A stretch of DNA of 64,000 nt from JBAXTE01 sp964653595 (GTDB lineage Bacteria; Bacteroidota; Bacteroidia; Bacteroidales; WCHB1-69): contig CAZZHH010000011.1 in the NCBI GenBank assembly GCA_964653595.1, forward strand, positions 11,871-75,870, given 5' to 3'. A program made the position numbers and the translations under genes. Under the pieces are notes generated by a model that was given only the letters and a program-made list of their open reading frames with translations, searched no databases and was not told the origin of the DNA. Of this stretch, positions 1 through 8,614 are shown in pieces (the first letter of the stretch is position 1; every line of letters starts with the position of its first letter).

Positions 1-571
1 AGGGTCAGGGAATGCCAACCAAAAATTCAGATGCCGGAATCTTTTCACTTGGTGTAAGAAGTGCCATTGGCATTGTAAACGATGGTAAATGGCAAACACC
101 GGCATTTGGTACCGGGGGCAATTTCGGTTGAAATTTGGAAATAGAGTCAATACCGAATGGTTTGCCGACTTTTTAACGGCTGATTTAGCTGATTTTGGCT
201 ACAGAACCGACATTCATATCGGATGGAGCGTTATGTACTATTTATTAAACAAACCTAACTCCTTTTTTAAACCCTATGTTTTGGCAGGCCACTGTTTTGA
301 ATATCTAAAATTTTCGGACAACCGCGATGAGCATAATTTTGCAGAACGATGGAGTTCATCTATACAAGGAGGAGTAGGCACACAAATCAACCTTTCTTCG
401 AGCGTAAACGTGTCCCTTTCTGCACAATACATGTTGCACTTTGGGACAAAAATTGCCTACATTAAGGAGGGAAACAACTCAATCCAATTTTTGAAATCCA
501 AGAATTCGGGAATACACGACCATATTTTAATTGCATTAAGTATTAACTATAAAATTGCTGACTTATGGTAA
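1..571 (+). pseudogene. Outer-membrane-type protein, 5'-truncated by window, apparent frameshift
   Basis: The gene enters from the left edge. Translation from base 3 gives a plausible beta-barrel stretch ending GTGGNFG and a stop at 129-131. From about base 114 the reading frame beginning at base 2 continues as RLKFGNRVNTEWFADF and runs to 571. Adding one G to the five-G run at 114-118 joins both halves into one open frame (GTGGQFRLKFGNR). The joined product has alternating hydrophobic and aromatic residues, as in porin-like barrels of Bacteroidota. Either the gene is disrupted or the assembly lost a base in a homopolymer. The next gene starts inside its last codons (ATGGTAA overlap), so the two are probably cotranscribed. 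The exact family is not recognised. Confidence 0.6.
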
Positions 572-1158
572 GAAATATTTTAATAATATGCTTGGTTGCA
601 TTTTCAGAAATTGGTATTTCGCAAAAAGATACTATTTTATCGAGAATACTACCCATAAAATTCAATGCAACATTAGCACAAGGGTTCATGATATACAACA
701 AAACTCAAAATGTATATCTAGATGCATCTGCGGAATATTACACTCAACAAAATGTAAGTATAGGTACAAATTTACTGAATTACATAGATTCTAGGGGCTC
801 ATCGCCATCCTTAAAAAGCAGTCAAACATTTCTTATCGGGACATTCTATCATATCGTCAACCATTCCCACGATATATCTATAGGCATTCAACCTGGATTA
901 TCGTATTTGCTTCCTACTTACAATATCCCATTAGAAACTAATATTTCTCAAATTACAATTCCAACACATTATAAATCAAGAATAAATCCTGTGTTTTCCA
1001 TCGGTGCGGGTTACTCGTACTCCTTTTCAAAATATTGCATTTTTTTCATCAACGGCAGATATTTAATCTCCCGATTTCGATGGAATAACTTAAAATTTGA
1101 CGAAATAATGATTATGGGAGGACTAGGATTTCAGATTCCTCAAATAAAAAAGAGATAA
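565..1158 (+). CDS. Hypothetical outer-membrane beta-barrel-like protein
   Basis: The product has 197 residues. The N-terminus (about residues 1-18, ending GISQ) looks like a signal peptide. The remainder is rich in Tyr, Phe, Ser and Asn in alternating patterns and ends with a GGLGF motif before a basic tail, which suits a small outer-membrane barrel. The start codon overlaps the stop of the preceding barrel-like gene by 7 bases, implying translational coupling. The gene ends 2 bases from the convergent TPR gene. No specific family is recognised; the barrel assignment is inference from composition. Confidence 0.6.
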   Translation: MVRNILIICLVAFSEIGISQKDTILSRILPIKFNATLAQGFMIYNKTQNVYLDASAEYYTQQNVSIGTNLLNYIDSRGSSPSLKSSQTFLIGTFYHIVNHSHDISIGIQPGLSYLLPTYNIPLETNISQITIPTHYKSRINPVFSIGAGYSYSFSKYCIFFINGRYLISRFRWNNLKFDEIMIMGGLGFQIPQIKKR

Positions 1159-1160
1159 CA

Positions 1161-2348
1161 CTAATAAATTGCTGTTGCTTTATCGTAGTTGAGGTAGGCT
1201 TTGTAGTGTTTTTTTGCATTCGAATAATCACCTATTTGATAATATGCATAAGTTAGCAACCTTTCATTTTCTTTTAACTCATTAACAGCTCCTAGAGGTA
1301 ATAATACTTCAATGCTATGCAAAAAATAGTTGATTGCTTTATGGTACTGATTTTGAAGACGTAAATTTTCGCCTATATAAGTTAATCCAATAGCGGTTTG
1401 CCTATGATCATCAAACTCTTCTGCAATTTTTATCACCCCCGTATACATTTGATTAGACAAATCATATCGTTGTTGGGAACTATACACACTACCAATTACG
1501 CCCATGGTAACCATCATTCCAATTCGATCGTTTAATTGTTCCTTTACAAAAATCGAGTAGTTTAAATACTCCAATGCTTTATTATATTCACCCAAATTCG
1601 AATAAGAAAAACCAATATTATTATAGCAATTGCTCATAATCCGGAGGTTTTTAAATTGCTTAGCCATAAAAAGGGCAATGTTATGCAATTTAATGGAAAG
1701 CTCATGATATCCTAAATCGCTAATTATTGAGCTTATGCTAACCATTGTTCCATTAAGTACTTTAAAATCATGAATTTTGTATAATACAGTGGCAGAGTTT
1801 AAAAAATAGCCCAAGGCTTTTTTGGGGTATCCTTTATAATAATATACAATGCCAATGTTTTCGAGGGTTTGGGCAATTCCCAATTGGTCGTCTAACCAAA
1901 TCTCTAAATCCATATTCTGTTTGTAATAATACAAAGCACTATCAAATTTACTGGTAAGATTATAAGAGTATGCAATATTATTTAAGCAATCTGCAACCCC
2001 TCTGAGGTGGTTTTCCTTCTTGAAAACACTCATGGCCATTCGGTAATTAGCAATTGCTAAATCGATGTCGGATTGAAACATCAACAAGGTTGCTCTATTT
2101 TTTAAAGCAAATCCAACACCTTGATTGTAATTGCATTTTACGGCAAGAATATAAGCCTGATCCGTTAACAGTTTAGATTTCTCTGCATCTATTTGTTTTA
2201 ACTCTTCTGCCACTTGAATCAACGAGTCAATTTTCATCTTTTCGTAAGCAGTTTGTCCTTGTATACAAGAAGAAATCAAGATAAAAAAAAGGACACAAAA
2301 CAAAAAACAAACTCTTTTTATACAAAAAACGGTTTTCAAAATCTTCAT
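1161..2348 (-). CDS. Secreted or membrane-tethered TPR-repeat protein
   Basis: The product has 395 residues. A hydrophobic segment at about residues 8-27 is followed by a Cys (ILISSC), so it is a signal peptide and possibly a lipobox. From about residue 60 to the end it is built of 34-40 residue helical repeats with TPR signatures such as NNIAYSYNL, ALYYYKQ, NIGIVYYYKG and NIGFSYSNLGEYNKALEYL. Similar proteins in Bacteroidota often continue into a transmembrane helix plus a histidine kinase or LuxR-type domain. This one stops after the last repeat, so it is either a scaffold version or a shortened form. It converges on the preceding gene with 2 bases between stops. The partner is unknown. Confidence 0.75.
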   Translation of the reverse strand: MKILKTVFCIKRVCFLFCVLFFILISSCIQGQTAYEKMKIDSLIQVAEELKQIDAEKSKLLTDQAYILAVKCNYNQGVGFALKNRATLLMFQSDIDLAIANYRMAMSVFKKENHLRGVADCLNNIAYSYNLTSKFDSALYYYKQNMDLEIWLDDQLGIAQTLENIGIVYYYKGYPKKALGYFLNSATVLYKIHDFKVLNGTMVSISSIISDLGYHELSIKLHNIALFMAKQFKNLRIMSNCYNNIGFSYSNLGEYNKALEYLNYSIFVKEQLNDRIGMMVTMGVIGSVYSSQQRYDLSNQMYTGVIKIAEEFDDHRQTAIGLTYIGENLRLQNQYHKAINYFLHSIEVLLPLGAVNELKENERLLTYAYYQIGDYSNAKKHYKAYLNYDKATAIY

Positions 2349-2404
2349 ATATGCTTAAAATTAATACAGTAAATACCCGACATTAAAAATGATAGTAAAA
2401 TAAT

Positions 2405-3334
2405 TTATTGTGTTGTTAAATAAGGAATTAGCTTTTGATATAATTCGTCGTAAATAAGTGCAGCATCTCTTATTTGTGTGACGGATGTGTATCGTCCAAT
2501 TTTTTTTCGATGTACCACAATAGATTTAGCCATATATAGATCTAGATATGGATGTTTTACCATATCCTTTACTTCTGCAGTGTTGATATTTAATAACTTA
2601 ACTTTTGATTTATCGAGTGTAAAATAGGTTCGAATTTTTGAGAATTTCAAACTATCAATTCCAAAGATCTCTTCTAGTTGATTTACATTATAAAAGCCGC
2701 CAAGTTTTTCTCGATGTTGAACGATGCGACGAGCTAATGCCATACCAATGCCTGGAATCTTTTGAAGTTCAAGAGAGTCGGCACTGTTGATTTCCATAAC
2801 AGCTTGCGCAAATTTAATTTTTTTCACACTGCTTTTAGAGATTGTATCAACAGGGATAGTGATATATGGTTCCAATATAGCAAACTCCTCGGCAGAAATG
2901 GAATACATCTTTTTTAAATCTTCCTTCGTTTTGAACTTGCCTCCTTTTGACTCAAAATTTTTAATTGATTTTATCTGTTTTTCTGTAAGTCCCATCTCTT
3001 TCCACAGCTCCACTGATAAATTATTAGGATTAAAGGGAAAAGGAGTTAACTCATTTTTCATGATCGATTTATCAACTTCAAAAAAGGATACCTCGTCGTA
3101 CTTTTTATTATTCCAACTTTTACGAGCCAATGCAATAGAGTCTTTTAAGAATTGTTGACGTATTTCAAAATTAGAAACTTTCTTTGCAAAAGTTGGGTCT
3201 GAATAATCATCCTTTCGTGATACGTTGGAAAAAACAATATTTAGCATCATGATTAAAGTCAATATGATTAACAAAAAAACGACTCCTCTGAACTCAGATT
3301 TTCCAAACTCAAAAAAATTCTTGAACTTATGCAT
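2405..3334 (-). CDS. Helix-hairpin-helix protein with N-terminal membrane anchor (ComEA-like)
   Basis: The product has 309 residues. A hydrophobic helix at about residues 18-38 should anchor it in the inner membrane. Three helix-hairpin-helix modules follow: around residues 110-160 (LTEKQIKSIKNFESKGGKF), around 178-240 (INSADSLELQKIPGIGMALA, the classic ComEA-like NxAxxxEL-xPGIG form) and around 247-306 (NINTAEVKDMVKHPYL). Such modules bind DNA non-specifically. ComEA itself carries incoming DNA in competence, but a role in uptake here is only inference. The gene lies 12 bases behind the 34-residue membrane protein and the NSS transporter, so the three may share a transcript. Confidence 0.75.
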   Translation of the reverse strand: MHKFKNFFEFGKSEFRGVVFLLIILTLIMMLNIVFSNVSRKDDYSDPTFAKKVSNFEIRQQFLKDSIALARKSWNNKKYDEVSFFEVDKSIMKNELTPFPFNPNNLSVELWKEMGLTEKQIKSIKNFESKGGKFKTKEDLKKMYSISAEEFAILEPYITIPVDTISKSSVKKIKFAQAVMEINSADSLELQKIPGIGMALARRIVQHREKLGGFYNVNQLEEIFGIDSLKFSKIRTYFTLDKSKVKLLNINTAEVKDMVKHPYLDLYMAKSIVVHRKKIGRYTSVTQIRDAALIYDELYQKLIPYLTTQ

Positions 3335-3346
3335 CTTTTTAATCGT

Positions 3347-3451
3347 CTATTTGTTGGGTTTTGCAAACAGAACTTTAAAAAAGAAGTACAAAGTAAAAGC
3401 TGTAACAACAACTTGTACGGTTATCATCCAATAAAGTGCTTCGTTATTCAT
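3347..3451 (-). CDS. 34-residue membrane protein, candidate NSS-transporter small subunit
   Basis: This is a 35-codon frame (34 residues plus TAG) that begins MNNEALYWMITVQ, continues through an uninterrupted hydrophobic helix (VVVTAFTLYFFFKVLF) and ends AKPNK. The short acidic N-terminus and basic C-terminus predict a single membrane helix with its C-terminus inside. Its ATG is one base beyond the stop of the NSS transporter on the same strand and its stop is 12 bases before the helix-hairpin-helix gene, so it is tightly embedded in an operon. In actinobacteria and proteobacteria, NSS methionine/alanine importers have a tiny essential subunit (MetS type) encoded in exactly this place. Homology to MetS is not demonstrated; the placement and topology are the evidence. 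Confidence 0.7.
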   Translation of the reverse strand: MNNEALYWMITVQVVVTAFTLYFFFKVLFAKPNK

Positions 3452-3452
3452 A

Positions 3453-5288
3453 TTATATATTATTTGTAAGTTTTTTTGAATATTTTTTTGCAGCACCATA
3501 CACTAATATACAGAACCCAATAAAGGTAAAAAGCAAAATCAACCGCGACATATCAATAAATAGAATGTTATTTACAATATTTCCATCATAAAGTGGGTCT
3601 CCTACTTTAAGAACATCACCCTCTTTTATCCTAAGCATGCAATTACTAGGAAACTCTATATTGGTTATCGTTTCGGTTCCATTCATATTTTTAGCAATCA
3701 TGATAAAATTGCGTTCATTTTTGGATTCGAGACCTTTATACACGCCTTCCATTTCGGAATAATAGGTGTTTGCAAAATAGGCACTATTTGGGCCAATATC
3801 TTTATGCATGATTTTTCCAACCACCGATTCTTTATCCAACGACCACCCGGAGAGACTAATTTTAGTCCAGTCATTATCTTTGGGACTAATAAGTGCACCT
3901 ACGAATATTATTATCAATAAAATAGGAGTAATGAATTTGATAATATACTTATAACAGACGGGAATTTTTAATTCTGCGGCGTAGGTAATTTCTATCCATC
4001 CTTTTTTCATCCCAAAGAACCAGGCAAACAGAATAGTCTCAAGCATTGCAAAGGTAAAGAGAGCAACAGTACCTCCCCAATAATCATATTCGTCAAAAAC
4101 CCCTTTTTGAAAAAACAATACGGTTGGCAAACCTAGGGCAAGTATTAGAAATCCAAAAGCTCTTGCTGCTTTTTTTCTAGACCATCCATATTCGTCTTGA
4201 AAAAAGCCCAAAACAGGAGTCCCCATGGCGAGAGAAGAGGTAATACCTGCAAAAAACAGCAAACCAAAAAAAGCGACACCAGCTATAACAGACATTACCT
4301 CACCCCATTGTTGAAATAAAAATGGCATCGTTCTGAACCCTAATCCTAATCCACCCATTTTTACGAGTTCAGTAACTTTATCAACGCCCAAATAGCCAAT
4401 AGCGATAGAAGTAATGATGGTTCCTCCCAATACAATCTCCACAAATTCATTCATAAATCCGGCTGACATAGAATTAAGCGCGATATCATCCTTTTTTTTC
4501 ATATAAGACGCATAACATTGAATCGTTCCCATGCCAACGGAAAGAGTAAAAAATATTTGACCAGCAGCTGCAAACCATACTTTGGGGTCGAGTAAGGAGC
4601 TATAATTGGGTGTCCACAAAAAACTCAAACCAACCCAACCATCGTTGATGGCATTGTTCTCGCCCTCTCTAATCATTACCCCTTTGATAGCCAAAAAAAG
4701 ACCAAATATAATCAACAAAGGCATTCCAATTTTTACAGCTTTTTCAACGCCGTTGCTTAAGCCCTTACTCAGAATCCACACATTTAAGGTCAAACAAAGA
4801 ATATAAAAAACAACTGCCTCGTATGGAATTCCGGATGTACTGTGAGCTACGTCTAAATAAGAGTCGAAAAAGGATGAAATCTCATGTTGGTTCATTCCTT
4901 TAAAAGTTCCAATTACAGAATGCCAAATATAAGATATTGTCCAGCTTTCTAAATAACAATAATAAGCAGCGATAGCTAGGTTTGAAAAAATTCCAAAAAC
5001 GCCCACATACTTCCACACCTTTTTCTTATCCATTTTATCTAAAATAAACGGAGTAGAATGATGTCCTAATGCACCGCCAAATCTTCCGGTAGACCATTCA
5101 ATCAGCAACAAAGGAATACCTAATAACAAAAAAGATACTAAATAGGGAATTATAAAAGCTCCACCTCCATTATTAATGGCCTGTACTGGGAAACGTAAGA
5201 AATTCCCAAAACCTACAGCATTGCCGGCCATAGCCAAAATTAATCCAATACGAGATCCCCATGATTCAGTTTGTAAGGTCTTATTCAT
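3453..5288 (-). CDS. Sodium-dependent transporter, NSS (SLC6-like) family
   Basis: The product has 611 residues and about 12 membrane helices. The first helix carries the NSS signature GNAVGFGNFLRFP (residues 22-34), whose unwound part binds Na+ and substrate in LeuT-like proteins; the paired helix has STGRFGGALGHHS. It probably imports an amino acid or related solute with Na+; the substrate cannot be read from sequence. An unusual soluble stretch of about 112 residues (468-579), probably outside the membrane, sits between the last two helices; most bacterial NSS proteins lack this. A 34-residue membrane protein follows after one base and may be its accessory subunit. Confidence 0.9.
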   Translation of the reverse strand: MNKTLQTESWGSRIGLILAMAGNAVGFGNFLRFPVQAINNGGGAFIIPYLVSFLLLGIPLLLIEWSTGRFGGALGHHSTPFILDKMDKKKVWKYVGVFGIFSNLAIAAYYCYLESWTISYIWHSVIGTFKGMNQHEISSFFDSYLDVAHSTSGIPYEAVVFYILCLTLNVWILSKGLSNGVEKAVKIGMPLLIIFGLFLAIKGVMIREGENNAINDGWVGLSFLWTPNYSSLLDPKVWFAAAGQIFFTLSVGMGTIQCYASYMKKKDDIALNSMSAGFMNEFVEIVLGGTIITSIAIGYLGVDKVTELVKMGGLGLGFRTMPFLFQQWGEVMSVIAGVAFFGLLFFAGITSSLAMGTPVLGFFQDEYGWSRKKAARAFGFLILALGLPTVLFFQKGVFDEYDYWGGTVALFTFAMLETILFAWFFGMKKGWIEITYAAELKIPVCYKYIIKFITPILLIIIFVGALISPKDNDWTKISLSGWSLDKESVVGKIMHKDIGPNSAYFANTYYSEMEGVYKGLESKNERNFIMIAKNMNGTETITNIEFPSNCMLRIKEGDVLKVGDPLYDGNIVNNILFIDMSRLILLFTFIGFCILVYGAAKKYSKKLTNNI

Positions 5289-5370
5289 AAGCGCATTCTT
5301 TTAATCATGCTAAATTATGGATAATAAAAATGTTTACAAAATAATTTTTAATAAAACCTTTTCTCCTATT

Positions 5371-5964
5371 TCATAATAACCAGTTTTTTTTCTTACACAA
5401 AAGATAGAAAAAATAGGTAGCTATCATCCCAAAAATAGCTCCTGCCAACACATCTGTAAAATAATGAACACCACAATGAATTCTCGAATAACCAACCAAA
5501 AAAGCCCAAACAATGAAAAAAATATTTAAATAGCGATTTTTGAAAAGTAAATATATTGCAAATGCCAATGTTACAGCCGTCATAGTGTGGCCCGAGGGAA
5601 AAGAAGAGCTGCCTCCTACGGATATTTTTTCGACAAAATCAAGAACTGCAAACGGTCTAACACGATCAAATGTATTTTTTAACAAAAAAGATAAAAACCC
5701 ATTAATTATCAATACTATAAGCAAAAATAGACCTTTGTTTTTAACTGTTTTATCTTTTCGATACCATCCACAAATTAGGACGCTCAAAGGAATGATGAAA
5801 TGAATATATTCTGCCGAAAAACTAGTGGCAATAAAAAAATCATCCAACGATTTTATTCTATTCCCATTAATTTGTCTAATAATCTCTACATCTAAATTTG
5901 CAGCATATACAAAGATCAAACAACCTATCAATATGGATACAAAAATCACTCTCTTCATACACAT
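5371..5964 (-). CDS. PAP2-family membrane phosphatase
   Basis: The product has 197 residues and about six membrane helices. All three parts of the PAP2 active site are present: K96-x6-R103-P104 (KNTFDRVRP), PSGH at 123-126, and S160-R161-x5-H167-x3-D171. H167 should act as nucleophile and H126 as acid. Family members hydrolyse lipid phosphates such as undecaprenyl pyrophosphate or phosphatidate at the membrane surface. There is a second ATG two codons in (5958). A TAnnTTTG-type box at 5973-5980 lies so close that the transcript would be nearly leaderless at either start. It stands alone, divergent from the DMT exporter gene. Confidence 0.88.
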   Translation of the reverse strand: MCMKRVIFVSILIGCLIFVYAANLDVEIIRQINGNRIKSLDDFFIATSFSAEYIHFIIPLSVLICGWYRKDKTVKNKGLFLLIVLIINGFLSFLLKNTFDRVRPFAVLDFVEKISVGGSSSFPSGHTMTAVTLAFAIYLLFKNRYLNIFFIVWAFLVGYSRIHCGVHYFTDVLAGAIFGMIATYFFYLLCKKKNWLL

Positions 5965-5972
5965 TTTTTTTG

Positions 5973-5980
5973 CAAAGGTA
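5973..5980 (-). promoter_or_regulatory. Putative -7 promoter box for the PAP2 gene
   Basis: The minus strand reads TACCTTTG, matching the Bacteroidota TAnnTTTG element, 9 bases before the first ATG. No clear TTG at -33 is visible, so the call rests on the -7 box and position alone. Confidence 0.35.
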
Positions 5981-6071
5981 TTGAAATTAACTTTGTTTTA
6001 TTGTTTTGGCCAATGGCTTTTTTTCACTAAGTTTGCATCCGTTAAAATAAACCAAACAAACTCGGTAAAAA

Positions 6072-6971
6072 GTGAATTCTAGAAAAAAAACACATAGTCC
6101 AGCCAGCAATCTACTCCTTCTGTTAACTGCCATTATATGGGGTTTTGCATTTGTTGCTCAGCAAATAGGGATGGATTATGTAGGTCCTTTTACCTATAAT
6201 GCTGTAAGATTTGCGGTAGGCGCCATTTCTCTTTTTCCGTTAATCTATTTTTTAAAACGAAGAGAAAAAACAGATCATACATCGGTTGATGAAAAGAAGT
6301 ATAGTTGGCAAAAAAAATATGGTGGTTTAATCCTGGGCATAGTCCTATTTACGGCTGCTTCAATGCAACAAGTTGGTTTACAATACACTACTGCCGGAAA
6401 ATCAGGTTTTATCACCGGTTTGTATGTTGTGTTTGTGGCAATTTTAGGAGTGTTATTTCATCAAAAATCTTCCATCTATTTATGGATTGCTGTTGTTTTG
6501 TCCACCATAGGCATGTATCTCTTGAGTGTAGCAGACATGGGAATACTCTCTTTGGGAGATATCATCACTTTTATTAGCGCGTTAGTTTGGGCTATTCATG
6601 TACTTCTAACTGGCTATTTGTCGCCAAAAATGAATTCAGTAGTTTTGGCCCAATACCAATTCGCGGTTTGTTCAGCACTTAGCTTTATCGTTGCATTTGC
6701 AATAGAAGATATTGTTTTCAGCAAAATAATGGAAGCCGCCATCCCAATATTGTATGGAGGATTGCTCTCTGTGGGGGTTGCTTACACCTTACAAGTAGTT
6801 GTTCAAAAACATGCTCATCCAACTTATTCTGCAATTATTCTAAGCTTAGAATCTCTATTTGCAGTTATTGGCGGATGGCTAATTTTGAATGAAGTACTAA
6901 CCATGAATGCAATGATAGGGTGCGGGTTGATGTTGGCAGGTATGATTGTAGCTCAATTTAAACAACACTAA
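6072..6971 (+). CDS. EamA/DMT-superfamily exporter
   Basis: The product has 299 residues and ten hydrophobic helices arranged as two EamA repeats. The first repeat begins LLLLLTAIIWGFAFVAQQIG and the second around residue 155 (LGDIITFISALVWAIHVLLTG). The family exports amino acids, metabolites or drugs through the inner membrane; the substrate is unknown. The start is GTG at 6072, preceded by an A-rich leader; no in-frame ATG precedes the first helix. The gene is monocistronic, convergent with the aldolase gene. Confidence 0.85.
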   Translation: MNSRKKTHSPASNLLLLLTAIIWGFAFVAQQIGMDYVGPFTYNAVRFAVGAISLFPLIYFLKRREKTDHTSVDEKKYSWQKKYGGLILGIVLFTAASMQQVGLQYTTAGKSGFITGLYVVFVAILGVLFHQKSSIYLWIAVVLSTIGMYLLSVADMGILSLGDIITFISALVWAIHVLLTGYLSPKMNSVVLAQYQFAVCSALSFIVAFAIEDIVFSKIMEAAIPILYGGLLSVGVAYTLQVVVQKHAHPTYSAIILSLESLFAVIGGWLILNEVLTMNAMIGCGLMLAGMIVAQFKQH

Positions 6972-6992
6972 CTTTTTTTCCCATAACTAAAA

Positions 6993-7021
6993 ATGCAAAC
7001 GCCCCTAACGGAGCATTTGCA
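6993..7021. terminator. Possible bidirectional terminator between DMT exporter and aldolase
   Basis: An imperfect inverted repeat, TGCAAAcGCcCC then GGaGCaTTTGCA, lies between the two convergent stops. It is flanked by A/T-rich sequence but lacks a long T-run, so the call is moderate. Confidence 0.4.
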
Positions 7022-7088
7022 AAGTTTTCAAATATAAGATGTAATTTTACAAAATACATCAATTGGTCAATATACAATATTGGTTTTA

Positions 7089-8081
7089 TTAAGCTTTATT
7101 AAAACTACCTAATACATTTTTTATTTTATGAATATAGAGTGATTTCAATTGTTCTCTAGCAGGACCTAAGAATTTTCTAGGATCAAATTCTGCTGGACTA
7201 TCTACCAATACTTTTCTAACAGCAGCAGTCATTGCTAATCTACCGTCGGAATCGATGTTTATTTTACAAACTGCAGAGGCAGCAGCTTTACGTAGTTGTT
7301 CTTCGGGAATACCTACCGCATTTTTGATATTTCCTCCATAAGTGTTGATTATATTTACTAAATCAACTGGAACAGAGGAAGCACCATGAAGAACAATTGG
7401 AAAACCAGGAAGGTGTTTTTCAATATCAGCTAAAATATCGAAGCGCAATGGAGGCGGAATAAGCACTCCATCTTCATTTTTTGTACACTGATCGGGTGTG
7501 AATTTGTTTGCACCATGCGAAGTTCCTATTGAAATTGCCAATGAATCTACCCCTGTTCGTCCTACAAAATCAATAACCTCTTCTGGTTTTGTATAATGTG
7601 AAACTTCGGAAGCGACATCATCTTCAACTCCAGCTAAAACACCTAATTCTCCTTCCACACTTACATTAAACGGATGAGCATATTCAACTACCTTTTTTGT
7701 CAAAGCAATGTTCTCTTCGTAGGGTAAATGTGAACCATCTATCATTACAGAGGAGAATCCAGAATCGATGCACGACTTACATAATTCAAAAGAATCCCCA
7801 TGATCTAAATGTAAAACAATAGGAATGTTACAACCTAGCTCTTTCGCATATTCCACCGCACCTTGGGCAAGGAATCGCAACATGGTTTGATTGGCATATT
7901 TTCTTGCACCACTCGAAACTTGAATGATAACAGGAGATTTTGTTTCTACACACGCTTGAACAATAGCTTGTAGTTGCTCTAAATTATTAAAATTAAAAGC
8001 AGGGATAGCATATCCTCCACTGACGGCTTTCGCAAAAATCTCATTGGAATTGGATAGCCCTAATTCTTTATAATGAACCAT
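7089..8081 (-). CDS. fba: Fructose-bisphosphate aldolase, class II
   Basis: The product has 330 residues. It cleaves fructose 1,6-bisphosphate into dihydroxyacetone phosphate and glyceraldehyde 3-phosphate in glycolysis and gluconeogenesis. The Zn2+-dependent class II signature HLDHGDS (residues 91-97) supplies D93 and the metal ligand H94. VEGELG holds E143/E145, and H189 and H232 (IVLHGASSVP) complete the metal and phosphate site. Length fits the longer bacterial subgroup. A TATCTTTG box lies 35 bases before the ATG. The neighbouring upstream frame on the other strand overlaps its start only if an unlikely early start is used for that gene. Confidence 0.95.
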   Translation of the reverse strand: MVHYKELGLSNSNEIFAKAVSGGYAIPAFNFNNLEQLQAIVQACVETKSPVIIQVSSGARKYANQTMLRFLAQGAVEYAKELGCNIPIVLHLDHGDSFELCKSCIDSGFSSVMIDGSHLPYEENIALTKKVVEYAHPFNVSVEGELGVLAGVEDDVASEVSHYTKPEEVIDFVGRTGVDSLAISIGTSHGANKFTPDQCTKNEDGVLIPPPLRFDILADIEKHLPGFPIVLHGASSVPVDLVNIINTYGGNIKNAVGIPEEQLRKAAASAVCKINIDSDGRLAMTAAVRKVLVDSPAEFDPRKFLGPAREQLKSLYIHKIKNVLGSFNKA

Positions 8082-8115
8082 AATCGTTTTGTTTTTAATA
8101 TCCTTAAATTTTGTT

Positions 8116-8123
8116 CAAAGATA
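8116..8123 (-). promoter_or_regulatory. -7 promoter box of fba
   Basis: The minus strand reads TATCTTTG, a full match to TAnnTTTG, with TTG triplets about 16 and 24 bases upstream. The distance to the fba ATG is 34 bases, leaving a leader of about 28 bases. Confidence 0.55.
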
Positions 8124-8204
8124 AACAGTTTTTTTCAATCAATCGAACAATTAATAGAAATTCTTACTACTTTTGTTCCTATATCAAAATCAAATATAGA
8201 AGCA

Positions 8205-8573
8205 ATGACATACGATCATCATATTGCCCAAGAGGATGAAGTGTTAATTTTAATGGATGCTGAAATATATGACAGAACTGTTTTTTATTCCATTTTCAAT
8301 CCTTATATAGAAAGTATCGATGCATTTGGTGGCACATTGATATTTGATGGATCTATATCCCAATCTATCCTTGGAGACTACCGACCTCGAACCACTTTAT
8401 TTATTTTAAAGTGGAGTTCCTCGGAACTTTTTTTCAAATGGTGGAATTCGTCGCAAAATTTCAGAGCGAAGCAGAACTTTCAAGATTGTTCGGATTTAAA
8501 AGTCACTTTGGTGCGACAAAACAAAAAACAAACACTATTAAAAACAAATGATGGCATAAAAAAAGGCGTTTAA
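8205..8573 (+). CDS. DUF1330-type dimeric alpha/beta-barrel protein
   Basis: With the ATG at 8205 the product has 122 residues. The order beta-strand (VLILMDAEIYDR), helix (FYSIFNPYIESIDAFGG), strand (TLIFDG), then RPRTTLFILKWSSSELFFKWW matches DUF1330, a ferredoxin-like fold usually forming dimers. The function of the family is unknown. An earlier in-frame ATG at 8073 would add 44 hydrophobic, low-complexity residues and overlap the divergent aldolase start and its promoter, so it is unlikely. The stop codon lies in the centre of the terminator palindrome. Confidence 0.7.
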   Translation: MTYDHHIAQEDEVLILMDAEIYDRTVFYSIFNPYIESIDAFGGTLIFDGSISQSILGDYRPRTTLFILKWSSSELFFKWWNSSQNFRAKQNFQDCSDLKVTLVRQNKKQTLLKTNDGIKKGV

Positions 8574-8593
8574 TAAACGCCTTTTTTTATGCC
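8553..8593. terminator. Perfect 20-bp-arm bidirectional terminator
   Basis: The left arm, bases 8553-8572, and the right arm, bases 8574-8593, are exact inverse complements around one base. The GC core is AGGCGTTTA/TAAACGCCT, flanked by A7 on one side and T7 on the other, so it can terminate both the DUF1330 gene and the convergent protease gene. The DUF1330 stop codon is inside it. Confidence 0.85.
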
Positions 8594-8614
8594 ATATCAA
8601 ATTTCAATTTGGAA

